From NCBI GenBank assembly GCA_900551675.1, contig URXH01000110.1, positions 1-5,336 of the forward strand: a DNA stretch of 5,336 nucleotides, read 5' to 3'. This document shows, one piece after another, positions 1 to 5,035 of this stretch. Both the position numbers and the translations under genes were made by a program. The notes beneath the pieces were generated by a model. It made no database searches. It worked only from the letters and a program-made list of their open reading frames with translations, and had not been told where the DNA came from. The DNA is from an uncultured bacterium. GTDB taxonomy: Bacteria; Cyanobacteriota; Vampirovibrionia; Gastranaerophilales; Gastranaerophilaceae. The stretch's first letter is position 1. Every line of letters starts with the position of its first letter.

Positions 1-198
1 AAATATCTTATAAATAATTAAAAAAAAAACGCCACCGCCTGCAATTATGTATGCTGTAAGAAATATTATGACTTTTGCAATTCCTGCCGGCATTACTGCA
101 ATAGCAAGAATAAATAAAATCAGTGCAAGTATAATTTTTACCAAATGCAATTTGTCATTTTCTTTTGAGTGTTCGTGATGATGGTGATGTTCGCACAT
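1..198 (-). CDS. Heavy-metal translocating P1B-type ATPase, N-terminal part (partial)
   Basis: Sixty-six residues are visible from the ATG at 198; the rest lies beyond the left edge. The start is fixed: AAGGAG lies 8 nt upstream, and an in-frame TAA follows directly behind that (211-213). The protein opens with a metal-binding-type tail (MCEHHHHHEH, Cys2, His4-8, His10). A short charged stretch follows, then two hydrophobic segments at about residues 19-36 and 43-63. The second contains TAYIIAGGGVFFLIIYKIF, which resembles the second membrane helix of CadA/ZntA/ZiaA-type Zn/Cd/Pb exporters (family pattern: AYLLVGxxVLxxAxxNI). There is no room for the usual N-terminal HMA domain with GMxCxxC; the His-rich tail may replace it. 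The divergent SmtB-like sensor supports a role as an inner-membrane efflux pump for zinc or a similar metal. The catalytic DKTGT and CPC motifs lie outside the window, so the family call rests on helix 2 and context. A different His-rich membrane transporter is possible. Confidence 0.7.
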   Translation of the reverse strand, partial: MCEHHHHHEHSKENDKLHLVKIILALILFILAIAVMPAGIAKVIIFLTAYIIAGGGVFFLIIYKIF

Positions 199-206
199 AT
201 TATAAT

Positions 207-212
207 CTCCTT
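207..212 (-). promoter_or_regulatory. Ribosome binding site of the P-type ATPase
   Basis: Read on the minus strand the sequence is AAGGAG, 8 nt before the ATG at 198. It is the only strong Shine-Dalgarno sequence in the window and fixes the ATPase start. Confidence 0.75.
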
Positions 213-217
213 AACGA

Positions 218-233
218 TTGAATGAATATTCAA
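218..233. promoter_or_regulatory. Candidate ArsR/SmtB operator O2 (downstream of ATPase promoter)
   Basis: TTGAATGAATATTCAA is an inverted repeat with 6-bp arms (TTGAAT/ATTCAA) around 4 bp. It has the same outer half-sites as the perfect palindrome at 253-268, and its centre is 35 bp away. It would fall at about +6 to +21 of the ATPase transcript, a position where a bound repressor could block early elongation. Binding is inferred from similarity to the TGAA...TTCA operators of the SmtB/CzrA family. Confidence 0.6.
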
Positions 234-245
234 CTATCTATTAGT

Positions 246-275
246 ATTATAATTGAATAACTATTCAATTGTCAA
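246..275 (-). promoter_or_regulatory. Sigma70-type promoter of the P-type ATPase
   Basis: On the minus strand a perfect TTGACA (275-270) is followed by 18 bp and a perfect TATAAT (251-246). Transcription should start near 239, giving a leader of about 40 nt that contains the AAGGAG site. The ArsR-type palindrome fills the spacer, so a bound sensor would exclude RNA polymerase. Confidence 0.8.
251..270. promoter_or_regulatory. ArsR/SmtB-type operator O1, perfect palindrome
   Basis: AATTGAATA-AC-TATTCAATT has perfect 9-bp arms around a 2-bp centre. The TGAATA-N2-TATTCA core closely resembles the known SmtB/ZiaR/CzrA operator type (TGAAYA...TRTTCA). It sits between the -35 and -10 hexamers of the ATPase promoter. 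It is the best palindrome of the three here and is therefore probably the highest-affinity site; affinity itself cannot be read from sequence. Confidence 0.8.
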
Positions 276-303
276 GTGTATAAAATATTTTTGTTACAAA
301 AAT

Positions 304-333
304 TTGACAATTGAACAATTGTTAAACTATAAT
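304..333 (+). promoter_or_regulatory. Sigma70-type promoter of the ArsR-family sensor
   Basis: A perfect TTGACA (304-309), an 18-bp spacer and a perfect TATAAT (328-333) give a predicted start near 340. That is the A of the ATG chosen for the sensor, so the message may be leaderless. The architecture mirrors the ATPase promoter exactly, including an operator-like palindrome in the spacer. The 28 bp between the two -35 boxes (276-303) are strongly AT-rich and include a short inverted repeat, ATTTTTGT-T-ACAAAAAT (287-303), of unknown role. Confidence 0.75.
311..326. promoter_or_regulatory. Candidate ArsR/SmtB operator O3 in the sensor's own promoter
   Basis: TTGAACAATTGTTAAA matches the form TTGAACA-N2-TGTTCAA with one mismatch (A at 324 where C is expected). 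It occupies the same place in its promoter spacer as O1 does in the ATPase promoter. It overlaps a second perfect repeat, ACAATTG-AA-CAATTGT (307-322). Autoregulation of the sensor is the natural reading. Confidence 0.6.
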
Positions 334-339
334 AAAGTT

Positions 340-690
340 ATGGAAATTAAAAAGACAGACTGTGAAGCGATTAATCCTGAAATAGTTGAAAAAGTTATGC
401 CTGATATGCCGGATTTGCGTGTTTTGTATGACTTATCGGATTTTTTTAAGGTTATGGGCGATAGCACAAGAATACGTCTTTTGTGGGCTTTAGAGGAAGC
501 AGAGATGTGCGTTAATGATCTTGCGGTGCTTCTTGATATGACAAAATCGGCAGTTTCTCATCAGTTAAAAATCTTGAGAACGGCAAAACTTGTAAAGGCC
601 GAAAAACGAGGGAAAAATGTTTATTATTCGCTGGCTGATGATCATGTAAAGGTAGTGCTTGAGATGGCGCTTGATCATATAAGAGAGTAG
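340..690 (+). CDS. ArsR/SmtB-family metal-sensing transcriptional repressor
   Basis: This 116-residue winged-helix protein should dimerise on operator DNA and release it when metal binds. Family landmarks run in order: FFKVMGDSTRIRLLWAL (35-51), EMCVNDLA (55-62), the recognition-helix motif SAVSHQLKILR (70-80), the wing with RGKNVYYSL (90-98), and the last helix DDHVKVVLEMALDHIRE (100-116). Asp100, His102, His113 and Glu116 reproduce the spacing of the SmtB alpha-5 zinc site (D-x-H-x10-H-x2-E); Glu116 is the final residue. Cys8 and Cys57 match two positions of the CadC/ZiaR alpha-3N site, but the second Cys of the CVC pair is Asn59. Zinc sensing is therefore likelier than Cd/Pb sensing. The ATG at 340 was chosen over an upstream TTG at 253: it sits just after a consensus promoter, while the upstream extension would be encoded by promoter and operator DNA. 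No Shine-Dalgarno precedes it. The divergent ATPase gene is its probable target. Confidence 0.9.
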   Translation: MEIKKTDCEAINPEIVEKVMPDMPDLRVLYDLSDFFKVMGDSTRIRLLWALEEAEMCVNDLAVLLDMTKSAVSHQLKILRTAKLVKAEKRGKNVYYSLADDHVKVVLEMALDHIRE

Positions 691-770
691 ACCCTCTCCC
701 TAACTCTCTCCCCAATGAGAAGAGAGGACAAAAATCAGCCCTCACCCCAGCACTCTCCCATAGGAGAGGG
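691..770. repeat. CT-rich palindromic intergenic repeat
   Basis: A CT-rich stretch begins one base after the sensor's stop. Outer segments CCCTCTCCCT (692-701) and AGGAGAGGG (762-770) are complementary apart from one base. Inner hairpins are possible at 753-768 (CTCTCC-CATA-GGAGAG) and between CTCTCT (about 704-709) and AGAGAG (about 720-725). Its composition is unlike the AT-rich genes around it. The wording resembles dispersed CCCTCTCCC-type intergenic repeats known from unrelated bacteria; that resemblance is from memory. No U-run follows, so it is not a standard terminator. Confidence 0.55.
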
Positions 771-781
771 AGTATTCAGGT

Positions 782-813
782 GTAGGGTGGGATAAACGAA
801 GTGTTCCCACCTT
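782..813. repeat. Palindromic intergenic repeat (GGTGGGA/TCCCACC)
   Basis: GTAGGGTGGGATAAACGAAG begins a hairpin with a 7-bp stem, GGTGGGA (786-792) with TCCCACC (805-811), and a 12-nt loop. The wording is typical of short dispersed intergenic palindromes seen in many genomes. No coding potential was found. Confidence 0.5.
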
Positions 814-824
814 GTTGTTTGCAA

Positions 825-852
825 GAGATCCTGAAACAAGTTCAGGATGACG
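825..852. repeat. Palindromic intergenic repeat (ATCCTGAA/TTCAGGAT)
   Basis: A perfect 8-bp stem, ATCCTGAA (828-835) with TTCAGGAT (841-848), encloses ACAAG. The word GATCCTGAAACAAG followed by TTCAGGATGACG recurs between genes in many bacteria (recalled, not searched). No T-run follows. The following stretch (about 853-928) shows no gene or structure that I can support. Confidence 0.5.
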
Positions 853-932
853 TACCAGAGTTTATTGAAGTCGATTGAACAGCTGCCTTCTATTAAAATG
901 ATTTGACAAGTTTATGCAATACCTGATGTCGG

Positions 933-960
933 GTGAAGCGGCACGCTTCACATTTTTTGT
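933..960 (+). terminator. Probable rho-independent terminator, rightward
   Basis: An 8-bp stem, GTGAAGCG (933-940) with CGCTTCAC (944-951), has a 3-nt loop and is followed by ATTTTTTGTTT. It would stop transcripts moving right from the sensor gene, 240 bp downstream of its stop, and protect the minus-strand gene from antisense read-through. On the minus strand no T-run follows the stem, so it is one-directional. Its left side (GTCGGGTGAAGCG, 928-940) looks like a fragment of another dispersed repeat, and its right arm contains the stop codon of the WG-repeat gene. Confidence 0.55.
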
Positions 961-1859
961 TTAAGCTCGTTTTTAATATCGCTTAGAGGACCGTTGTTCG
1001 GGGTTCTGATGTTGTGATAATAGTTTTTAGCAAACGTAAACGGATATTTGGGAAGCCATGTAAATTTTATAAAGATATTTACCGTATCTGCCCCTTGAGA
1101 AAGCATAAGTTCATCAATAGTTGCTTCGTGCGCGGGGGAAATTGAAGAGAAAACTTTTAAAAAGTAATCAGTGAAAGTAACAGCAGAATAACCTGAAGCT
1201 GTAACAGGATTTGTAATAAATTCAGTTACTTTAAAGTTGTCATCACCTTTAATATTTTTTACGTCATCGGGAAGCTGGAGTTCTCCGCCTGCGATTTGTT
1301 CTATTTCATACCACTGGCCGTTATATTGAATGCGCATAATATTGGGTTTTGGCATATAAATATCATCAAAAATATTATCAAGAATTACATTTCCGTTTCT
1401 GTCGCAGACACCGTATTTGTAGTTCTTTTTCGTAAGAAACATTCCGCCGAAAAGTATGTCAATGGAAGAGTATTCAGGCGGTATAATTATTTCACCTTTT
1501 TCATTATAAATTGCAAAATTATTGCTGTTGCCGATTTTGAGGTATTTGCCTAAAATTCTGTCAACGTGTCTGTATTTAGGCTCAATAAGATAGTTGCCGT
1601 TGTTATCTATAAGACCGTATTTTGTTTTTTTCAGAACAATCCATGAAGAATCTCCGAGTCTTATCAGCTTTTTATACTGCGGTTCCACAATTATATTTCC
1701 TGATTTATCCTGCAGCCCGAAAAGATTTTTTTCATTGCTGAATACTGTTAAATCAGACATTGATACGGAAGCTTTTATAGGCTCCTGTGCCGGTTCTTCT
1801 GCAAAAGAATATCCGTTTAATAATAAAATTATTGCTGACAGTATAAAAATTTTCTTCAT
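948..1859 (-). CDS. Exported WG-repeat protein
   Basis: This 303-residue protein starts with a Sec signal peptide: MKK, a hydrophobic core at 4-14, and a likely cut after SFA at residue 20. It should act in the periplasm or at the cell surface. Four WG-type repeats follow: FGLQDKSGNIIVEPQY (47-62), YGLIDNNGNYLIEPKY (81-96), FAIYNEKGEIIIPPEY (115-130, G of the motif replaced) and YGVCDRNGNVILDNIF (149-164). A decayed unit may lie near NGQWYEI (179-185). WG repeats form beta-rich scaffolds; their partners are usually unknown, and no enzyme motif is visible. Residues about 190-303 form a separate region I do not recognise (for example FTDYFLKVFSSISPAHEATI). The ATG at 1859 has no Shine-Dalgarno and lies at the predicted transcription start, so translation may be leaderless. 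The gene is divergent from the AsmA-like gene and shares its palindromic promoter region. The TGA stop lies inside the terminator-like palindrome, so the original C-terminus may have been altered. Confidence 0.8.
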   Translation of the reverse strand: MKKIFILSAIILLLNGYSFAEEPAQEPIKASVSMSDLTVFSNEKNLFGLQDKSGNIIVEPQYKKLIRLGDSSWIVLKKTKYGLIDNNGNYLIEPKYRHVDRILGKYLKIGNSNNFAIYNEKGEIIIPPEYSSIDILFGGMFLTKKNYKYGVCDRNGNVILDNIFDDIYMPKPNIMRIQYNGQWYEIEQIAGGELQLPDDVKNIKGDDNFKVTEFITNPVTASGYSAVTFTDYFLKVFSSISPAHEATIDELMLSQGADTVNIFIKFTWLPKYPFTFAKNYYHNIRTPNNGPLSDIKNELKQKM

Positions 1860-1902
1860 AAATATATAATAGCATAAAATAATTTATGCTATTATATATT
1901 TA
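1859..1902. promoter_or_regulatory. Divergent mirror-image promoters in a perfect 20-bp inverted repeat
   Basis: Perfect complementary 20-nt arms (1859-1878 and 1883-1902; core AATATATAATAGCATAAA) flank ATAA. Each arm reads TGCTATTAT outward, which is an extended -10 motif (TGn-TATAAT with one mismatch). On the plus strand TATTAT is at 1890-1895, with a start near 1902. On the minus strand it is at 1871-1866, with a start near 1859. The -35 position of each promoter falls on the -10 of the other, so polymerase binding should be mutually exclusive. Neither -35 region matches the consensus well. The palindrome could also bind a regulator, or form a cruciform. Confidence 0.55.
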
Positions 1903-1913
1903 GGATGATTAAG

Positions 1914-4709
1914 ATGAATTTAGATAAAAAAACAAAGATTGGAATATCTGTTGCTGCAGCCGTTGTTATACTCGCTGCGGCCCCGTTTGTTATTTATTTG
2001 AAAATTTTGCCTGCTGCAGTTTCAAATGAGCATGTAATAAATTTTGTTGAAAAAACTCTATATGATATGGCAGGTTTGAGACTGGATATTAAAAATCCTG
2101 TTTTAAAAACCTCTTTTAAGCCTGACATCGCTTTTAAAGTTGATGAGTTAACTCTGGCAAACAAAGGGGCAAGCCTTTTGGCGGTTGAAAATTTTGATAC
2201 GGAAATTTCATTTAAGGAAATTTTTGATAAAAATATTATTGTAAAAAAATTGGGTGCTGATTATATTTTTGCAGATATAAATAATCTTATGGCCCTTGCT
2301 CCGAAGCAGAAAGAACAAAAAGAAAAAGAAAAAAGCGAGTGGAATTTTGACTTTTTTGATTCACTGCTTTACATAAAAAAATCGTTGTTTCTTTATAAAG
2401 TTGAACCCGAAACTTATATTTCTCTAAAAGCTGATGATATTGAAATTGATAACACTCAAAAAGCTATGAGATATATACGTTTTAATATTACATCAGATAT
2501 CAAAAAAGCCGGAAAGAGCATGTATATCAATATAGCAGACCGAAATTCCGTCTATATCAAAGATAAGGCTCTGCATATTGATAAGTGTATGCTGACAGTT
2601 AATAAATCAAAGATTTATTTTAATGCATTTGCAGCAAGAAAGAAAAATTCTTATCTTGAAATTTTTACGGATAAAATTCTTGTAGGGGATGTATTAGAAC
2701 TTATAAATTCGCAGATAATTGAAAATAATTTAAATGAGCCTTTAGCATTTTTCAAGGATTTGAAGGGCGATTTTAATTTTAATATCAAACTTACAAAAAA
2801 CGATTTGAACGGTGTTGTAAACCTTAATAAAATTTCCTGCAAACTTATACCTGTTGACAATATTCCTCTGATGCTCGAAAAAGGGCAGATTGTTATGGGC
2901 AAAAAAGATATAGTTGTTAAAGATTTCAAAGGTTATTACAACAATAAAAAAGAAAACAGCATTGAAATGGAAGGTACCGTTAAAGATTACCTGAAAACCA
3001 TTGATACTAATTTGATTGCTCGTGCTGTTGTTACTAATGATTTCGCTCAAAATCAGTTTTCTAATATGGTCGGGATTCCGATTACCCTTACAGGCGGCTC
3101 GACAAAAACAAGACTTGATATCAAATCGATAAATAACAAAATTGATCTAAAATGGCTTTTCGGACTTAAACCGGGGCAAGACCTTTTGATAGACGGTGCG
3201 TCTTTAACGCCGAATAAATTTATCAGAGGTTTGAATGCTGATATGCATTTTGAAGGGAATATATTTGATATCAAATCAGTTGATTATTATATTGTTCCTG
3301 ACAGTTTTTCAATCGAACAGAAGAAAAATGCAAAACCTGTTGTAAGTGTTGCAGGAAAAATAGATGTTTCAACGCCTGTTCCGACAGTACAAAATATGGG
3401 GTTTGAAATTCCTAATCCTCTTCCGAGCGAATTTTTGAATGTTTTAATCGGTCAAAAGCTCTTTAAAAACGGAAAAATAGCAGGTAATATGGAATTTGTA
3501 AATACGGGGAAATATCCTGTATTAAACGGCAGACTTACAATGGATGATGTTAGAATACCTTCCCAGCGAGTTTATTTGAAGCACGGTGAAATGAATACTT
3601 CAAACGGTCTTTTAAACCTCGCGGCTGAAGGCAGATACAGACGTTCAGCTTACAATTTTGACGGAAGCCTTATTAATGAAATTAAATTTCCTGTTGTTGT
3701 AAAAGATGTTAATTTAACTGTTGATGACGTGGATGTTGAAAAATTTATTGCATCTGCAAATAATCAGAATTCCGAGGCTGTAAAATCCGATAAGTTTGAT
3801 GTGAAAGCTTCAGGAGAAGCAGTTGACGATGATGACAACACTCCGACATTTGATATCGGTAATTTTGTTGTTGAAAACTGCGTGCTCCATATTTTGAAAG
3901 GGGCTTATAAAGATATAAAATTTGAGGATGTAAAAGCAACGCTTTCACTTGATAAAAACAGCATTTTAAATATGTATTCAAACAGGTTTGCGATTGCAGA
4001 GGGTCATTCTTCAGCGAAAATTAACTGTGATTTGAAAAAACATAAATATAATGTTATTCTCGGGATTAAAGATGTAAATTCAGATTTAATGGCAACGACT
4101 ATTCTTGCTTTGAAAAAAGAAATAACCGGCAAAGCCAGCGGACTTATTTCTTTAAATACTGATGATTCGTTAAAACTTAACGGTTCGATTAAATTCGTGG
4201 TGAAAGACGGTACAATTCAAAAAGTCGGGCTTGTTGAATATATTTTAAAATTTGCCGCATTATTCAGAAATCCGCTTGTAATGATCAGCCCCTCAACATT
4301 CTCTGATCTTGTTAATATTCCTGAGGGAAATTTTGATAAGATTAACGGTGATATACGGATTAAAAATAATGTGATTGAAAATATGATGATAAAATCATCA
4401 GCACCACAGCTGAGTTCTTTTATCGTAGGGCGCTATGATCTTGAAACAAGAGATGCAACTTTGAGAATTTACACAAAATTCAGCAACAGAAACAAAGGGT
4501 TCGGCGGATTTTTAAGAAATATATCACTTAACAGTCTTGCAAACAGAATGCCTTTGAGCAGCAGTAATGACAGTAATTATTATGCAGCGGAAATATCGCA
4601 GCTTCCGCCGATAGACGCTGATGAAAAAGACTGTCAGATATTTTTAACAAAAGTTGACGGTGATGTTGAACATAATAACTTTATTTCGTCTTTGAAGAAG
4701 ATTAAATAA
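1914..4709 (+). CDS. AsmA-like membrane-anchored envelope protein
   Basis: This is a protein of about 931 residues with one N-terminal membrane helix (about 9-30, rich in Ala, Val and Ile, preceded by Lys). The rest should lie in the periplasm. The pattern is that of the AsmA/YhdP/TamB superfamily, whose long beta-groove proteins help move phospholipid between inner and outer membranes: an anchor, a long run of alternating beta-type segments, and a C-terminal domain. The C-terminal part (about 735-860) includes GKASGLISLN, KDGTIQKVGLVEYILKFAAL, GNFDKINGDIRIKNNVIEN and SSFIVGRYDLETRDATLRIY, the usual low-complexity beta pattern of AsmA C-domains. A charged linker rich in Lys, Gln and Glu lies at about 130-143, and an acidic linker (DDDD) at 638-641. 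I prefer the ATG at 1914, with AGGA 8 nt upstream. The ATG at 1905 is possible and would add three residues with a very short leader. It is transcribed from the palindromic promoter shared with the WG-repeat gene. It supports a diderm host; its exact subfamily and cargo are not determined. Confidence 0.75.
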   Translation: MNLDKKTKIGISVAAAVVILAAAPFVIYLKILPAAVSNEHVINFVEKTLYDMAGLRLDIKNPVLKTSFKPDIAFKVDELTLANKGASLLAVENFDTEISFKEIFDKNIIVKKLGADYIFADINNLMALAPKQKEQKEKEKSEWNFDFFDSLLYIKKSLFLYKVEPETYISLKADDIEIDNTQKAMRYIRFNITSDIKKAGKSMYINIADRNSVYIKDKALHIDKCMLTVNKSKIYFNAFAARKKNSYLEIFTDKILVGDVLELINSQIIENNLNEPLAFFKDLKGDFNFNIKLTKNDLNGVVNLNKISCKLIPVDNIPLMLEKGQIVMGKKDIVVKDFKGYYNNKKENSIEMEGTVKDYLKTIDTNLIARAVVTNDFAQNQFSNMVGIPITLTGGSTKTRLDIKSINNKIDLKWLFGLKPGQDLLIDGASLTPNKFIRGLNADMHFEGNIFDIKSVDYYIVPDSFSIEQKKNAKPVVSVAGKIDVSTPVPTVQNMGFEIPNPLPSEFLNVLIGQKLFKNGKIAGNMEFVNTGKYPVLNGRLTMDDVRIPSQRVYLKHGEMNTSNGLLNLAAEGRYRRSAYNFDGSLINEIKFPVVVKDVNLTVDDVDVEKFIASANNQNSEAVKSDKFDVKASGEAVDDDDNTPTFDIGNFVVENCVLHILKGAYKDIKFEDVKATLSLDKNSILNMYSNRFAIAEGHSSAKINCDLKKHKYNVILGIKDVNSDLMATTILALKKEITGKASGLISLNTDDSLKLNGSIKFVVKDGTIQKVGLVEYILKFAALFRNPLVMISPSTFSDLVNIPEGNFDKINGDIRIKNNVIENMMIKSSAPQLSSFIVGRYDLETRDATLRIYTKFSNRNKGFGGFLRNISLNSLANRMPLSSSNDSNYYAAEISQLPPIDADEKDCQIFLTKVDGDVEHNNFISSLKKIK

Positions 4710-4735
4710 TAATATTGGTAATAAAAAGTTTTTGT

Positions 4736-4773
4736 ATTATGTGCCATCTGGCGGTCGACTATAGGCACATAAT
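4736..4773. promoter_or_regulatory. Inverted repeat upstream of the XRE gene (possible operator)
   Basis: Perfect 10-bp arms, ATTATGTGCC (4736-4745) and GGCACATAAT (4764-4773), flank 18 bp that are more GC-rich than the surroundings and contain GTCGAC. It lies 17 bp before the preferred XRE start. The outer half-sites are 28 bp apart centre to centre, compatible with two dimers or with a stem-loop. Autoregulation by the XRE protein is the likeliest role. A terminator for the AsmA-like gene is less likely, since no T-run follows. A weak promoter (TCGACT at 4755-4760, TACATT at 4778-4783, 17-bp spacer) overlaps it. Confidence 0.5.
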
Positions 4774-4775
4774 TG

Positions 4776-4793
4776 CATACATTATTTTGTATG
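4776..4793. repeat. Short inverted repeat over the XRE start codon
   Basis: CATACA-TTATTT-TGTATG has 6-bp arms, the second of which includes the ATG at 4791. A protein bound here would block initiation of a leaderless message. It could be a second operator or chance in AT-rich DNA. Confidence 0.35.
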
Positions 4794-5006
4794 TCAAGTA
4801 ATGTACAAGAAAGATTTGCTAAAAAGCTGAATTTAATACGGAAAAACAAAGGTCTTTCTCAAGAAGAATTAGCTTTTTTATGCGGAATTGACAGAACTTA
4901 TATTGGTAGAATTGAGCGTTGTGAACGTACCCCTGGTTTAGTTGTTTTGCAAAAAATTGCTGATGGCTTGAATATGACACTCCCGGAATTGTTAACTTTT
5001 GACTAA
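4791..5006 (+). CDS. Small XRE-family DNA-binding protein, controller-protein-like
   Basis: The 71 residues form almost a single helix-turn-helix domain of the Cro/CI (XRE) type: FAKKLNLIRKNKGLSQEEL (about 9-27), turn and recognition helix FLCGIDRTYIGRIERCERTP (29-48), then LVVLQKIADGLNMTLPELL (50-68). The string GIDRTYIGRIERCERTPG is close to the signature GxxRTYxxxIERGERNP common in restriction-modification controller (C) proteins and stand-alone regulators. Its length is near the minimum for such proteins. The ATG at 4791 is preferred over an in-frame TTG at 4773, which lies in the inverted repeat and would add six unlikely residues. There is no Shine-Dalgarno, and a leaderless start is possible. 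No restriction enzyme or methylase is in view: upstream is the AsmA-like gene and downstream a convergent TspO gene, so it appears to stand alone here. Its targets are unknown; self-regulation through the preceding repeats is an inference. Confidence 0.85.
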   Translation: MSSNVQERFAKKLNLIRKNKGLSQEELAFLCGIDRTYIGRIERCERTPGLVVLQKIADGLNMTLPELLTFD

Positions 5007-5035
5007 AAGATTATAGATAAATATTTTTGTTAGAT

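Noticed and set aside
253..339. Upstream TTG start that would lengthen the ArsR-family sensor by 29 residues
   Set aside because: The extension is encoded by operator, -35 and -10 sequence, does not resemble the family N-terminus, and would begin upstream of the predicted transcription start.
512..745. Open frame on the minus strand across the sensor's 3' half and the CT-rich repeat
   Set aside because: It is antisense to a well-supported gene, and its first residues come from the repeat. No recognisable protein features.
782..852. Riboswitch or small RNA for the hairpin-rich gap
   Set aside because: The hairpins are simple isolated palindromes with the look of dispersed repeats. There is no promoter directly upstream and no downstream gene in the right orientation to regulate.
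1296..1869. Plus-strand open frames within the WG-repeat gene
   Set aside because: They lie opposite a gene with clear repeats and a signal peptide, and their products show no domain pattern.
2651..3981. Several minus-strand open frames inside the AsmA-like gene
   Set aside because: They are shadows of a long continuous plus-strand gene with consistent beta-type protein pattern.
4723..4733. AAAAAGTTTTT after the AsmA-like gene as a terminator
   Set aside because: The stem would be only A-T pairs with essentially no loop, so it is too weak to call. No convincing terminator for this gene was found.
4773..4790. TTG start for the XRE gene adding six residues
   Set aside because: It begins in the inverted repeat, has no Shine-Dalgarno, and the family normally starts a few residues before the first helix, as with the ATG at 4791.
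5007..5035. Possible bidirectional terminator between the convergent XRE and TspO genes
   Set aside because: The gap is AT-rich but shows no stable stem followed by a T-run in either direction.
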